Positions 1-10,596 are shown, counted from the first letter of the stretch. The stretch: 27,347 nt of DNA from Chara braunii (GCA_003427395.1 BFEA01000242.1:1134976-1162322); one strand, 5' to 3'. Notes: generated by a model from the letters alone, not told the origin. Translations and numbers: made by a program.

Positions 1-1067
1 TTTTTTTTTGAGAAAAACAATATATTCTTTTTTTTCCTCTTTTCGTTCTTGTATCTTTGAAGGCTAGGTTCGGGAATTCAGCACCTGGTAGTCCGAGCCT
101 CGGCACGAATCGGCCTACCGGTTGGGCGAGGCTCAGACTTAATAGCTGGGCCAAGTATTGGTGGTTGAAGAGAGAGTCGGAGAGAGGTAAGGTCTCATCC
201 AATTTTCCGAGCCAAAAGTTGGTAGAGATCCTAGTAGGCGCAGAAAGGCTGGGTTGACATCAGGTTCCAAAGCAAGGAAGGCAATCAAGGACACTATGTG
301 AGACTTGAACCACCAGTACTTATGAGCCACTTTTTTCACATGCTGGAAATGCCCTTTGTGCAAAAAAATAATAAGTGTGGGCCTTCTTTTGCCTGACAAC
401 AATAACCATTTTTCTTTGGTAGTCTGACCCCCAAAACTTGCCACTGCATGCACGCTGCGTTGAAGAAAATGGTTGGCAAACGTACTTGTGGTCTAAACCA
501 CCAGTAACTTTGAGGCAAAATTCACGAGTCTGAAACCCCCATGCGCAAGCTTAGCCGAAACACCCATCCTCGACTGTCGGGTGGCACTGTTCATCCAAAC
601 TTTTGGGATTGACCAATCCGGATTCTTTTTTTTTTTTTTTTTTTTTCCAAACAACCTGGGATGATGCTAGGGGCGCTGATAAGAGCAGACACCACTAGCA
701 ATCTCGGGATGACTCCATCTATTGGTGGGGAGCAACACCTGCTGGAAAGCGGGTCCAACGTTCCTAAACATTATAAGACGAATGATTGAACCCTTGTAGA
801 GGCACGGGCAATTACTGTGTGAGCAGTATTGAGTACCCTCCTTCGAGGGGATTGACTGGCCAAAACAACCCTAGGACCCTCACCCTATCCTGGTCAACTA
901 CCATGGCAATTCTTTGACATGAGAAGGGGGGATAAGAACAAAGTCTGGTTTCACTATTACACTCTTTTGTCTAAGGTTGCCCCCACCAATATGCCCCCCA
1001 CATTCCTAATTAGCAGCACAACCACTCAAGTGGGGAAGGCACTGTTGCAAAACAATTCAAAGCAAAA
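1..1067. other. Intergenic sequence, no gene recognised
   Basis: No protein with recognisable motifs is seen on either strand; short ORFs here look like chance. It contains T-runs at the very start and at about 626-647. The phrase AACCACCAGT recurs at about 308, 498 and, beyond this segment, 1485, each time in a similar context, which suggests old low-copy repeats. Confidence 0.5.
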
Positions 1068-1446
1068 CACCCACGTAGTAGGACACATGTCAATCTCATA
1101 AGGAGTCCTGGTGCCTAACACCACTGCACCTCCTGCCCTGCCACGTGGTAGAATCCTATGTATATATCAAAAAGGTATGTACCCACCAGCAAACCTGATT
1201 AATCGAAGGCGCGCTCAAGTGGGAAAAATTGAAAAAAAAGTCAAATCACAATAACCGCGTGGCAGAGCACAAGTCAATGCATAAGCAGCCCTGGTGCCAA
1301 TCCTCAGAACACATCCTGCCTTGCCACGCGGCCAATACCTATGTTTATAGAAACGTAACAAAAACTGCCACGTGGTAGAAACCTTCGTTTATATAAAAAA
1401 GATATGTGCCCGCCAGCAAACCTGATTAATCGAAGGCGCGCTCAAT
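1068..1446. repeat. Diverged direct tandem duplication, unit about 190-230 bp
   Basis: Two copies of one segment lie in direct order. The best-conserved part, from TGCCACGTGGTAGAA to GAAGGCGCGCTCAA, occurs at about 1139-1217 and again at about 1367-1446. The preceding part (an ACACATGTCAATCTCATAAG-like stretch, then CCTGGTGCC) occurs near 1083 and 1272. Neither copy has a long ORF. It reads as a local duplication of non-coding DNA. Confidence 0.7.
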
Positions 1447-1551
1447 CATGATTCTCAAGTTGGTTGGGGTCATGTATTAGTGATTTAAACCACCAGTTCA
1501 CACGAGCCTAAGTTGACGAAGCTACCTTCCAAGGCTACCGTCTTCATCCGA

Positions 1552-1620
1552 AAATAATGCCCGGACGTTGTGTAACGCCTGCAAGGCGTTATATTCGTTA
1601 TAACGCTCGGGCGTCATATT
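1552..1620. repeat. Small nested hairpin (inverted repeat)
   Basis: AATAATGCCCGGACGTT on the left pairs imperfectly with AACGCTCGGGCGTCATATT on the right, enclosing the perfect inner stem AACGCC-TGCA-AGGCGTT at about 1575-1591. The same wording (TAATGCCCAGGCGTT and CATTATTTTC.GGTGAAGACGGTAGCC) recurs at 5955-6106 partly in reverse, so this looks like the end of a small dispersed element. Confidence 0.5.
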
Positions 1621-2065
1621 TTAGTAAATTTGTGGTGACTTCGGCGAGGCCCCAAAATTCCAAAAACAAAAAATCAAAAAAGTATGAAAAAAAAATGTTG
1701 TCTAGTGGCGAGGTCCCATTAGCAGTCTGATAGGAGTGTGGCCGATCCAGTGTGACACTAAGTGGTAGCGGGGTGACAGGTTCATTATGAATTTCTGGGC
1801 TGAGAAAACAAAAGAAAGGTAAATAAAAAAGAAAGAAACAGAGACCTCCCACCCGAAATCACGGTAGAGTGCTCATAAATGATCTGATGGTGGTGGTTGC
1901 AACAACACAGTGAACAAAGTAACCTCCACATTTTTTGGAATAAACTTGCCTGTCAGCACAGATCTTGACACCCTCCATATACTTCGTGATTGAAGGAGGG
2001 CTCCACCCAATGAGATAATTGCACAACAGCAAGTAAAATACTGAAAATCTTATATCGAGTGGGCC

Positions 2066-2400
2066 TAAGGGCCTCGTTCGACACCACTTGGAAATTGCTG
2101 TTTGTTTCAAGGAAGCGTCGTTCGACCCCGCCCTAATCACGCACCCTTGAAGTCGCTAATTGTTTCCACATCCCCGCGGCCAAGTATTCGCCATTGAAAC
2201 GGAAGTGCGGCCCAGGCAAATCGACAAAAATCCCAAGGGTGCCTTGGGAGGTCACTTGGGGCGCAAGGGTTTCACCCTTCAAAACGGGTAATATACAAAC
2301 CTTTTTTTTTTTTTTTTTCCCACCAATCACCACTGTTCGTGGTGCGATGACGTTAGCACTTCAGTTTCAAGGACGGTCGTCGTTTTCGTTTTCCTACCGA
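2066..2400. mobile_element. Partial MITE-like element related to the 4.4-4.8 kb foldback
   Basis: After TAA the sequence begins GGGCCTCGTTCGACACCACT and runs in parallel, at high similarity, with the reverse complement of about 4763-4530. An insert of about 75 bp in this copy (about 2275-2355), including an 18-T run, is absent from the other. No matching right terminal inverted repeat is seen, so the copy is truncated or broken. The 5' start resembles termini of PIF/Harbinger-type MITEs; that class is an inference. Confidence 0.55.
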
Positions 2401-4090
2401 ATATTTCTTCTTCATCTCCATATCTTTCACTCCATAATCGGAACCCTTCTTTCTACTCTGTCTCTATTTCATTCTAGCGCCCTTTTCCTCTTCCCCCTAC
2501 CTTATCATCTCTTGTATACTCTCCTTACCGCTGCGCTAATCGGTAGCGGTTGTAATCCATTGGATTCACTTTGACCAAGATGTGCGAGTGTTATCTTAAT
2601 GAATGAAGCGGTGAGGGTGATTGCGTGGGACAGGGTGGTGTATTGCAGGAGAGAAAGGTGGGGGAGGAGACGTAGGATTGTCAAGATGAAAGAGACGGAG
2701 AGCAGGAAGGGAATAAAGAATGAGAAGAAAAGGGGGTGGAAGGAGGTATGGAACAGGAGGAGGGAAAGGGAGATGAGGGGGAGGAGGGGGAAATTTTATT
2801 TTTCGTAGTATTTACAGTTTGAAGTTTATCATCTTCTTTATCCCCATTTAAACTAATTAATCAACATCCCATCATCATACATCTCATCATCCTTATAACC
2901 AATCTACTCTTTCAACTAAAATAATATCCTAATTAAATATCCAACTTAAATCTCTAAATTTTTAAATAATATGTCCGAATATTATAGAATCATTGTAACT
3001 CTCAACTCCTAGAACTAAGTTGATTGGTATTTTTTAATACCTAAATTCCTATATTTAAAATTTATGGATCTCCAACTTGCATTTTCACTTTCCATGATTT
3101 TATTTTCGTTGCATTTGCTTTCATAAGTTGATTCTTATCCAATTCTTTTTGTAGAAACCTGGTATTTAAAAAATTTTCATCGTAAATTTCTTTGGTTCGA
3201 ATGTTTGTTCCTGATATCTACTATATATTCTCCTCTCTGAGCATCGAAGTCTTTTTTTCCTGATGGATGGAAGGTGGAGTGAATAGGGGAGAGTTTCGCT
3301 CTGCACGGGCGATGCAAGGTGGGAGGTGAAGCCCCGAAGGGGGTGCGAGCAGATTTAGTGGGTTGCTCTATTTTGGGGTTGGGGTGGGCGTACACATCCC
3401 AACGGAGGCAGATTAGGGTAAAAGGTGAGCAGAGGCATACTCTGGGAGGAAACTGTACGCCTTTATGGGATAAGTGGGGGGAATATGGGACTGTCCCAAG
3501 TTGGGGCTGAAATGGGTTGCCTGCAATCTCGGTTAATCTGTTTCAGTGGAGGCAGCGTTGAGATAGGGTGGGAAGGAGGGGAGGGGGGAGATTAATCTTC
3601 ACAGAACAGGTGCTTTAAAATTCCATAGTCTTTAATCATGTTATATCAAGTTTTTTGGTGTTTTGTAATGCTTGGCAGCATCTGGTCTTCTTCCTCGTTC
3701 GGGATATAGGACGTCAGAGATGGTCGAATCTGGACTTATATCTGCAGAGTTACTTTGTTTCGTGCCCTTGGTTTGTCGATGTCAGAACGACATTGGCTGG
3801 AGCTGGGGCATTGCCCTGTAACCTACAAATGGCAAGAGTGTGAGGCCTTGTAGAGAGATCTAGGGATTTGCTGAGGGAGGAAGGCAATCCAGTGGTGAAT
3901 CGGGGGGTGGTTGCCTAGATAACCTATGGGTCCAAGGATAGTCTAGGTGACGAGAACAAGTCAGCTATGGTTGACGTTGGTTAGGATGGCATTGTCTCTA
4001 AGATGTAATGTCCTGGTACAGGGAGGGCTAGGAGTTGTTCTTGATGTAGAAGGTCAGAATTGTTGATATAGCATAGTCTTCTATATTTTT
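2401..4090. other. Intergenic sequence, no gene recognised
   Basis: A purine-rich block (about 2600-2800) is followed by an AT-rich block (2820-3180) and a G-rich block (3250-3600). Short ORFs exist (for example 3655-3843 on the plus strand, 62 residues) but none carries a motif I recognise and their composition follows the local base skew. I see no RNA gene. Confidence 0.45.
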
Positions 4091-4098
4091 TACATACT

Positions 4099-4099
<1 letters not shown>

Positions 4100-4138
<39 letters not shown>

Positions 4139-4225
4139 GTCATTAGTATCATTATCTCCCAGTTTACATAGAATCAGCAGAAGTTCACCATCATCATCAT
4201 CACCATAATCATTATAATCATCTTC
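4100..4225. repeat. (ATC)n microsatellite and degenerate flank
   Basis: About 13 near-perfect ATC/TCA triplets run from about 4100 to 4138, followed by a second shorter and impure CATCAT block at about 4186-4225. Confidence 0.9.
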
Positions 4226-4373
4226 ATATGAGGGACGCTGATCTTAGTTCTCAGCATGTTTGGTTCGGTCACTCCGAGTAGACTGTGAGGACCCCAGCCT
4301 CAATCCTCTAATTGGTAATATCAGCCTTAGGCACTGGGCCCGTTTCCAAAAAAAAAAAAAAAAAAAAAAAAGG

Positions 4374-4840
4374 TTTCGTCAACGGGTTGTGAAACGAAAA
4401 AACAAGTTAGGACCTCGTTCGACACCACTTGAAAATACTTGAGTTTCAAGGGCACCCTAACTCACGGAAGGTGATTAATTTCCCCTAACTTGTTTTTTCG
4501 TTCCACCTCCCCTTGACGAAACGCTTGAGACGACCGTCCTTGAAACTGAAGTGTTGATGAAACCCTTGCGCCCCAAGTGACCTCCCGAGACACCCTTGGG
4601 ATTTTTATCGATTTGCCTGGGCCGCACTTCCGTTTCAAGGGCGGACACTTGGCCGCAGGGATGTGGAAACAATTACCGACTTCAAGGGTGCGTGGTTAGG
4701 GTGGGGTCGAACGACGCTTCCATGAAAAACAACAATTTCCAAGTGGTGTCAAACGAGGCCCTTAGGGGAAATTAATCACCTTCCGTGAGTTAGGGTACCC
4801 TTGAAACTCAAGTATTTTCCAGTGGTGTCGAACGGGGCCC
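4374..4840. mobile_element. Nested foldback / composite MITE-like element
   Basis: Two inverted-repeat systems are nested. Arm X (4374-4410) is inverted at 4485-4521, with about 74 bp between them (segment T, 4411-4484). T is itself present in inverted form at 4765-4840, ending GGGGCCC-TAA. An inner segment (about 4530-4761, ending AACGAGGCCC-TTA) is the inverted relative of the copy at 2066-2400. No protein is encoded. The simplest reading is a MITE inserted in or beside another of the same family. A 23-A run precedes it at about 4348-4371. Confidence 0.65.
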
Positions 4841-4844
4841 TAAG

Positions 4845-5940
4845 GCCGACCCCACCCTCCTTTGGGGTTGGCCACACCCCCAACCGATTGAAAGGATCTT
4901 GGCGGGAAGCTTTCTTGGCACGGGCATGCCCAGTGTTAAGGAGAGGAGGAGGGAACGACGATCTCCTTACTTTTTCAGGTAATACATGTAAAATATTGAC
5001 TGTGGGATCACGAGTACTGCACGACAGGATTTGGGTCACTCAACTGTCCCACAAACTCGTTTCTATTCTATCTCGTTGTTAGTGGGACCTCGCCCCAAGG
5101 GTCTGGTTCCACCTACAACGTTGAGCGTTCTCAATGGTGAGCTTTCTATCACGTGTGGCATGGTGGGACGGAGCTCTGTCGTTGATGTATTGCGATCTAA
5201 TGGTAAAGAAATACAGAAGAATAACCTATTAGATTTTGTTATTTTGTAGAATTTTTCTTTTACGTGAAATCCGTTTTGTAGTATGCTTTGGCCCTTTTGG
5301 TTTGGGCGGGAAACCATTTTCCAATCAGAAAACTACCCTACCGAGGGTAGGGTACATTTCTCAACTGCAGTGCCTTTTCTCTTTTTTGGTTTTTGAGACA
5401 TCATTACATCCTGAAACGGAGGAACTCTGACAGCTGTGTTTGGCTCTCTGGCATCAAACTCATTTCCTTCTTTGGGCAATGAATGCATTTGGCCATCCAT
5501 GTTGTCCCCGTTCATTTTACAAATAGTGACATCCTCCCCTCACCACGGGGAGTATCCCTTTTTGACGGAGACTGTCACTTTGACTGTTCCAAACATGATT
5601 CATTTCTCCGAGTTACGTTATCAAAAATAAGGAGAAAATTTGTTTTTAGAGTTTTTTTTTCAGTTTTTTTGTTTCTTGTTTCAAATTTTTTAATGTTGAA
5701 ATGGCGTCACAATGGTAGGTGGGACCAGACCCCAGGATTGGAATGTGCCCAACTTTTGGTTGAGGGTCACTTCAAAATTCCTTATAAACGCGTAAATAAA
5801 AAATGAAAACAAAAATCAAAACCAAAATATACCCCTTGGAAGTCAAAACCCCATTCAAACCTTTTCAAAACTCATGTATACCCCTTTCCCCGCCCCTTAA
5901 AACCCATGTATACTACCTCTTCAAGGCACTCTGCCCATGG
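4845..5940. other. Intergenic sequence, no gene recognised
   Basis: Several short overlapping ORFs occur on both strands (the longest is 107 codons, 5483-5806, plus) but none has recognisable motifs or a coherent codon pattern. A short hairpin, CTACCCTACCGAGGGTAGGG, lies at about 5333. Confidence 0.4.
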
Positions 5941-5941
5941 A

Positions 5942-6106
5942 ACATTCAAATATAATGCCCAGGCGTTCTATTCGAATATAACGGTTGGACGTTCTATTCG
6001 AAGGGGCATTCTAGTTGAAAAAAAAGTGAGTAAAAATAAAAATCTCATCTTTTTAGGGCAAGTTGAATATACCGCCCCGACATTATTTTCAGGTGAAGAC
6101 GGTAGC
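5942..6106. repeat. Low-copy dispersed repeat with internal reiteration
   Basis: GTTCTATTCGAA occurs twice (about 5964 and 5990) after CCCAGGCG and GGTTGGAC. The right end, CATTATTTTCAGGTGAAGAC then GGTAGCC, is the inverted counterpart of about 1532-1560. It is probably a second copy of the small element at 1532-1620. Confidence 0.45.
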
Positions 6107-6203
6107 CAGCCTGAGATTGCGCCTTTTCTAAGTGGCCTGCTATGTTCGCCTACTAGACCAGGGCCGATTTGAAAACCTCTTACCGCTTATACCACTAAGA
6201 GGC

Positions 6204-6305
6204 TACCTTCTTCCCCTGAATACAACGTACGGTCATTATAGTTGTATTTAGACTGAAAGATACCCCAAATTCAGCTATAATGACCATACGTTGTATTCGG
6301 GGGGA
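6204..6305. repeat. Inverted-repeat hairpin beside the retrotransposon's left end
   Basis: GAATACAACGTACGGTCATT continuing to TATAGTTG (about 6218-6244) pairs with CAGCTATAATGACCATACG continuing to TTGTATTC (about 6272-6298), with two or three mismatches and a loop of about 28 nt; C/G-rich flanks extend the stem. It lies outside the split repeats, about 150 bp left of A1, so it is a separate small element in the target DNA. Confidence 0.6.
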
Positions 6306-6456
6306 GATTGTAGTAAGAGCCCTTTTCTGCTTTGGGTGAATTGGCAGTTTAAACCAGCAGCACTTCCGAACCGAAAGTTTGGGGCCATATACAAGCGGCG
6401 ATGCTCTGGGGCGAACGGGCCTGGCGCACCGCACTCCAAATTCATTCAAGCGGAAA

Positions 6457-6930
6457 CAGCATTCCTCCGGTATCAGAGTTTCTGGTTGGATCTCAACTCC
6501 CACGGCACCGGTTTCATCTTCTCAGAGACACGGTTCCAACCGGTAAGGGAGTTGGCGTTTCATCATTAGGCATCAGGTTGTGGTTGATTCTCTATATCTA
6601 CGGCGGGCCTATCTTTTGTTTTATTCTATTTTCCATTTTCTAAGATCTACGGCAGGATTATCTTTTCATCAAGATCGGCGACTCATCTCAGGGTACCATT
6701 GGAACTCACCCAGCTGGAAGCAGTCCCTCGGCTGTACGTCCTCCGCTGCTTCCGGGAGCGGCAAGAGCATAGGTAACTGGCGCAGGACCGGTCGCAGCAG
6801 TCTGGGTCAACTCTCGCTGCGCACTCTCAGGATTCCTTCCGCCAGCCGCCGCGTCCATCGCATAAGCAAACCTACATGTCACATCGCGACAATTAGCCAG
6901 CCGCTCCGGAGAAGGGTCTTTCATCTCGCC
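6457..6930 (+). repeat. Split direct repeat A1 (left end, presumed promoter/leader)
   Basis: It is directly repeated as A2. As the left end of the element it should carry the transcription start and leader. It contains a possible short leader intron: donor GTAAGG at 6543 and a pyrimidine-rich stretch ending TTTTCTAAG at 6644. Both signals are also intact in A2 (17934 and 18035). ORFs of 80-125 codons through A1 appear to be shadows; the A1/A2 differences show no obvious coding pattern. Confidence 0.85.
6543..6644 (+). other. Possible leader intron in A1 (102 bp)
   Basis: The donor CCG|GTAAGG and the acceptor with a strong T-rich tract, CATTTTCTAAG|ATC, are 102 bp apart. That is close to the 106 bp of the better-supported intron in the gag-like gene. 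It is predicted from splice signals only. Confidence 0.3.
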
Positions 6931-7133
6931 CTTTTTTCCGCCGTCCCTCTCACCTAGTCACTTTCTCACGCTTATTCATTCACACCAAGTTTTTTCCCCT
7001 TTTTTCTTCTGCACCAGGCCCGACAGTCAGGCTAACTTCACGTACCTCTTACCGGACTACTTTCCGCCTGCCTGCCAAACTAAGTCGACTGCGGCTACTT
7101 ATTCACCGGTAAGCCGACTATTTTTTATCAACC
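6931..7133 (+). other. Element leader between A1 and ORF1
   Basis: Pyrimidine-rich and without an ORF of note. It leads to ATG at 7134, which is in frame with the long ORF1. Confidence 0.4.
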
Positions 7134-8309
7134 ATGAACGGCGACGGTGGCGCCCGTAATCTGCCACTCTGTACTCTGGCTCGTCCTCCACCTGAGCGCC
7201 CAACCTCTCCTACCTCGCCGCAGCGCTCATCTTCCTAATCCGCCTTCGCTGCCTCACCTTCCTTTTCCTACCATTCTCCTCCGCCCGTGCAACCGCCTCT
7301 TTTCAACCCTTTCCTAAAGAACTACTTTCCTTCCCATCTTCTCCTCAAGTCCTCTTCCCCTACTCCTTCCCAGCTTCTGCTTCAGCATTTCGCTTCGCTC
7401 ATTGACTTTCCCTCTTCTAGAAATTCTCCTCCTATATCCACGGACCCCAAGCTCGAGAGGATCTTCGTTATAGACCCTCCAACAACCTCGCTTCTCCCTC
7501 TTCACCTCTTCTCCCTTCCGCTACTCATCCCGACTTCTCTCACCAAGCTCCAGGAGACCAGGATTCAACGAAGTTTCGGAGACATTCTCAACGCCGAAGA
7601 CATTGTCAGCTTCTGCACCAACAACGCCAAGTTCCGTTTTCAGAACGGAGATCGCTCGCTCATCATCATCAAGAGGAAGCGTGCTGCGGAACTCCTCTCC
7701 TACTCCATGTTCTCCACCACGCTTTTCAATCTCATTTCTGTTAACTCCAGGCCTCTCACCTCGCTCTCCTCTCGGGAACTCATTCGCGCCAGGCTGAATT
7801 TGGCAGAATTCCAAGTACTGTGCTCCACAGACATCGCCGCCAATTTCTTTTGTCTCTCCATGTGTGTCGCCTGCATCAACAACAGAGCGACTTACTCCTG
7901 GGTCAAGAAAGGCTTCCTCTCTCTGGCGGACCATCTTCCTGGGCTGGCCACTTCGCCGTTACTCGCCTTTCTGATCGCAGCACACTTCAAGGACTTTCTC
8001 AGCTTTCTAGCAGAGGAAGCAATCAGCGCACTCTCAATCGAAGAGCTCGTCGACTGGGGGGCAGGCCCCTGGTTCAGATTCATCAGGAAGGCCGCTTTAG
8101 GCAATCTTCCGGTTTACATTCGTCATCCTCTTTTCCCCTTTGACCCTTCCCCTCCCTTCTATCCGGATTATCCTCGCTTTTTCTTCTACTCCACGAAGGG
8201 AAGCAGGAAGTGTTTTAGCTTTAGGGAGACTACAAGCAGGAATGCCGCGGAAACCAGCCAAGCAGCCGCCATCAAACCCTCTAAGGAGGAACAAGTCCGC
8301 AAGGACTGA
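7134..8309 (+). CDS. ORF1 of the YR element, unrecognised protein
   Basis: One reading frame runs from ATG 7134 to the stop at 8307-8309, broken only by TAA at 7236-7238; without that stop it would be about 391 residues. The uninterrupted part is 7239-8309 (about 356 codons) with no ATG near its start. The product has a Pro/Ser-rich start, then a mixed globular-looking stretch (for example RIFVIDPPTTSLLPL and LSIEELVDWGAGPWFRFIRK) and a basic tail ending EEQVRKD. I see no zinc knuckle, protease or known domain. First position after the leader suggests a Gag-like or element-specific role, by position only. The early TAA is one transition from CAA. Base composition is CG-richer than the pol region. 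It could also be a captured gene. It overlaps the next ORF by 68 bp. Confidence 0.55.
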
Positions 8310-8592
8310 GCCTGAGGAGACTTCATCCTCAGAACCTCCCTCTCCTCCTCGTCAACCTCCACTCCAACCCCTCTTTCTCGTCACCAAACCCCCTTCCTCT
8401 ACCTCTCAACCCCCCCCTTCTCAAACTCTCACTGCTCATCAGCCCAAAACTCCTAGGCAGAGAAGGAAGCCAAGTCTGTGTAGAAATCTGGACATCCTAA
8501 TCTTAGTGTTTCTCTTCATATTTTTCCTCCTTCATCTTTTCACCTTCTTTCTCCTCATTCCCAAATCCTCTCATCGCCTTTGTCCACCTTAA
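8242..8592 (+). CDS. Small overlapping ORF: basic, proline-rich, one membrane segment
   Basis: It starts at ATG in AGGAATGCCGCGG, inside the end of ORF1 and in the +1 frame, and encodes 116 residues. The N-terminal 80 or so are basic and rich in Pro and Ser (MPRKPAKQPPSN, then PPSPPRQPP). A hydrophobic stretch rich in Leu, Phe and Ile (starting LDILILVFLFIFF) near residues 84-108 looks like a transmembrane or tail-anchor segment. It could be a separate small protein, or a C-terminal extension of ORF1 reached by frameshift. T-rich DNA codes for Phe/Leu by chance, so the membrane segment is weak evidence. I do not recognise it. Confidence 0.35.
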   Translation: MPRKPAKQPPSNPLRRNKSARTEPEETSSSEPPSPPRQPPLQPLFLVTKPPSSTSQPPPSQTLTAHQPKTPRQRRKPSLCRNLDILILVFLFIFFLLHLFTFFLLIPKSSHRLCPP

Positions 8593-8864
8593 TTGGACTT
8601 TGATTGGACTATTAATGGGACTTTAATTTGACTTTAAAGTTTCTATTTTTTTCAACTCTTCGCCTCTACCTACCTTAAATTGGACTTAATTTGGACCATT
8701 AATTGGATTTCAACTAGATGTCAATTTGAAGTTTGCATTTTAACTAGGTACTATTTCGTACCATTATAACTTCGATTAATCAAAATTTGAAATTAAACTC
8801 CAACCATCCTTTGGTAATAATCAGATTCAATTTTGCATCTCAAAAAAAAAAAAAAAAAAAAAAA
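8593..8864 (+). other. AT-rich non-coding segment ending in a poly(A) tract
   Basis: TTGGACTTT-like phrases recur several times (about 8592-8720: GGACTTTGATTGGACT, GGGACTTTAATTTGAC, TTGGACTTAATTTGGACC), a degenerate short-period repeat. A run of about 24 A ends the segment at 8864. No ORF of interest. Confidence 0.5.
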
Positions 8865-9377
8865 AGGAAAAAATAATAACCAACCCCGTTGCTCATTGAT
8901 TAAAAGAAGTGACGCTTAAGGCAATACATGTTTTCTATTTTTCCATGGGGGAAGTCGCAGCAACGAATCTTTTCAGCCAATCTCTATATGCGTCAAACCC
9001 TCTCAGCTAGGCTGTGAAGTAAGAACTCGCTTCCTTATCTGAAGACACAATGAGCACAGCCTGTGCCTGCAGGTCTACCTTCGTAGGATCGATCTGATCA
9101 CATCGATCCGCGGCTAGACTTCATGACATGTGTTGTCCCTAAAGAGGATCCTAGCCTGGCAAAACAGAAGACCATTTTCCTTCATTGAATGACTTCTAAA
9201 ATCATACTCTTTTATCCTTTCAATTCTGCTAGGTAAATCTTAGTGCAATTAGCCAGTGGATGTGATCAGCATATAAAGTTCATTTGTATGATGTGTTTTG
9301 GGTCAGAATCCGTGACCTGCTATAAATAAAGCTGGTTTCGAGGGTTCGATTGGGCCGGTGACTAATAACGATTGTAT

Positions 9378-9418
<41 letters not shown>

Positions 9419-9837
9419 TCTATTACTTACTATCTACCAAAGTAATTTAGCGCTTGCGGTTAGCCACCAACGCTAAGTTAGCATGGGGATAGAAAATGTA
9501 GGCGCAAAGCAAGGTTATGATGTATCTCGAATTTGTTTCTCAGTTTTCACTTATTCTAGCATCTCTTCTTTGCATGATTTTTAAAGGTGTATATATTTTT
9601 GTCGCTTGTCAAAAAAAAAAAAAAAAGGGAGGCAAGTGGAGTGCTGTCACTAAGGATTATGCAACTAGGCTGTTAGGAGTATTCAGGAGTTGCACAATGA
9701 TCACAGCGTATGGTCTTCAGATCTACCTACTAAGGATTGATCAAAACGCATCGATCCGCGGATAGATCTTAGGGCATGCGCTGTCTCTAATTAAGCAATG
9801 GGTGAAGTTATTTCAATAAATCAGAGGCGATCTATCT

Positions 9838-9911
<74 letters not shown>

Positions 9912-10596
9912 GAGATGAGAGGAACGCAGTCATTAACGTTTTTTCAACTAGGCTGGGAGTAGTATTCAATCGCTCAAAGATCATAGCGTATTGCCTTCAG
10001 ATATACCTACATAGGATTGATCATATCGTATCAATCCACCGATAAATCTAACGGCATGCGCTGTCTCTAAATAAGGAATGAACAAAGATATGTCGATAAA
10101 TCAGAAGAGACTTACCCGCAGAATGAAGGATATCCAAAAAAAAAAAAAAAAAAAAGAATACGGGGAAATCTCTTATCATTTGAATGATCAATACTGAGAG
10201 ATGTGATCGGCATTTAAAGGATAGATCAAAATCTGAAACCCACTGGGTATCTCAAGGGAGCAGATTTCAAAGGGTACAGTAGATAGGGTACAAGAGCCAG
10301 TATATAATAATGAGTTTAGCAGACATTTAAAGACCCACTCACTGACACCTGCTAGCTACCTGCGTAATTTAGCGCTAACGGTTAGCCGCTAACGCTAAGT
10401 TAGCATGGTAGTAAATGCAGGCATGAAGAAGAATTATGGCATATCTCTGATTGGTGCTAAGTAAACTGCTCTTAACCTTCGCTTTATCTCTGTCATGCAT
10501 CTTCCACATTTTGTTGATTCGCGCTAAGTATTATGAAACTTTGCAACTACTGCATTTTCATATTTCGACCATTTAAAAAAAAAAAAAAAAAAAAAA
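8865..10596 (+). repeat. Array of three diverged units separated by poly(A) tracts
   Basis: Unit 1 (about 8865-9626), unit 2 (about 9627-9909, only the first half) and unit 3 (about 9910-10596) each end in a long A-run. Shared modules are a CTTCAGATCTACCTAC-like phrase followed by a short hairpin (at 9086, 9734 and 10014); GGCATGCGCTGTCTCTAA (or its relative); GATGTGATC.GCAT (9257 and 10200); and GTAATTTAGCGC...AACGCTAAGTTAGCATGG (about 9441-9486 and 10365-10408). The hairpin-to-GCTAA spacing is about 355 bp in both full units. There is no coding capacity. It lies inside the retrotransposon and could be a nested non-autonomous element that was duplicated. Confidence 0.6.
9382..9416. repeat. 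(TA)n microsatellite
   Basis: An uninterrupted alternation of T and A of about 35 bp inside unit 1 of the poly(A)-separated array. Confidence 0.9.

Noticed and set aside
2194-2574. 126-codon ORF, plus strand
   Set aside because: It runs through a MITE-like repeat and an 18-T tract that translates as a Phe run; no motif.
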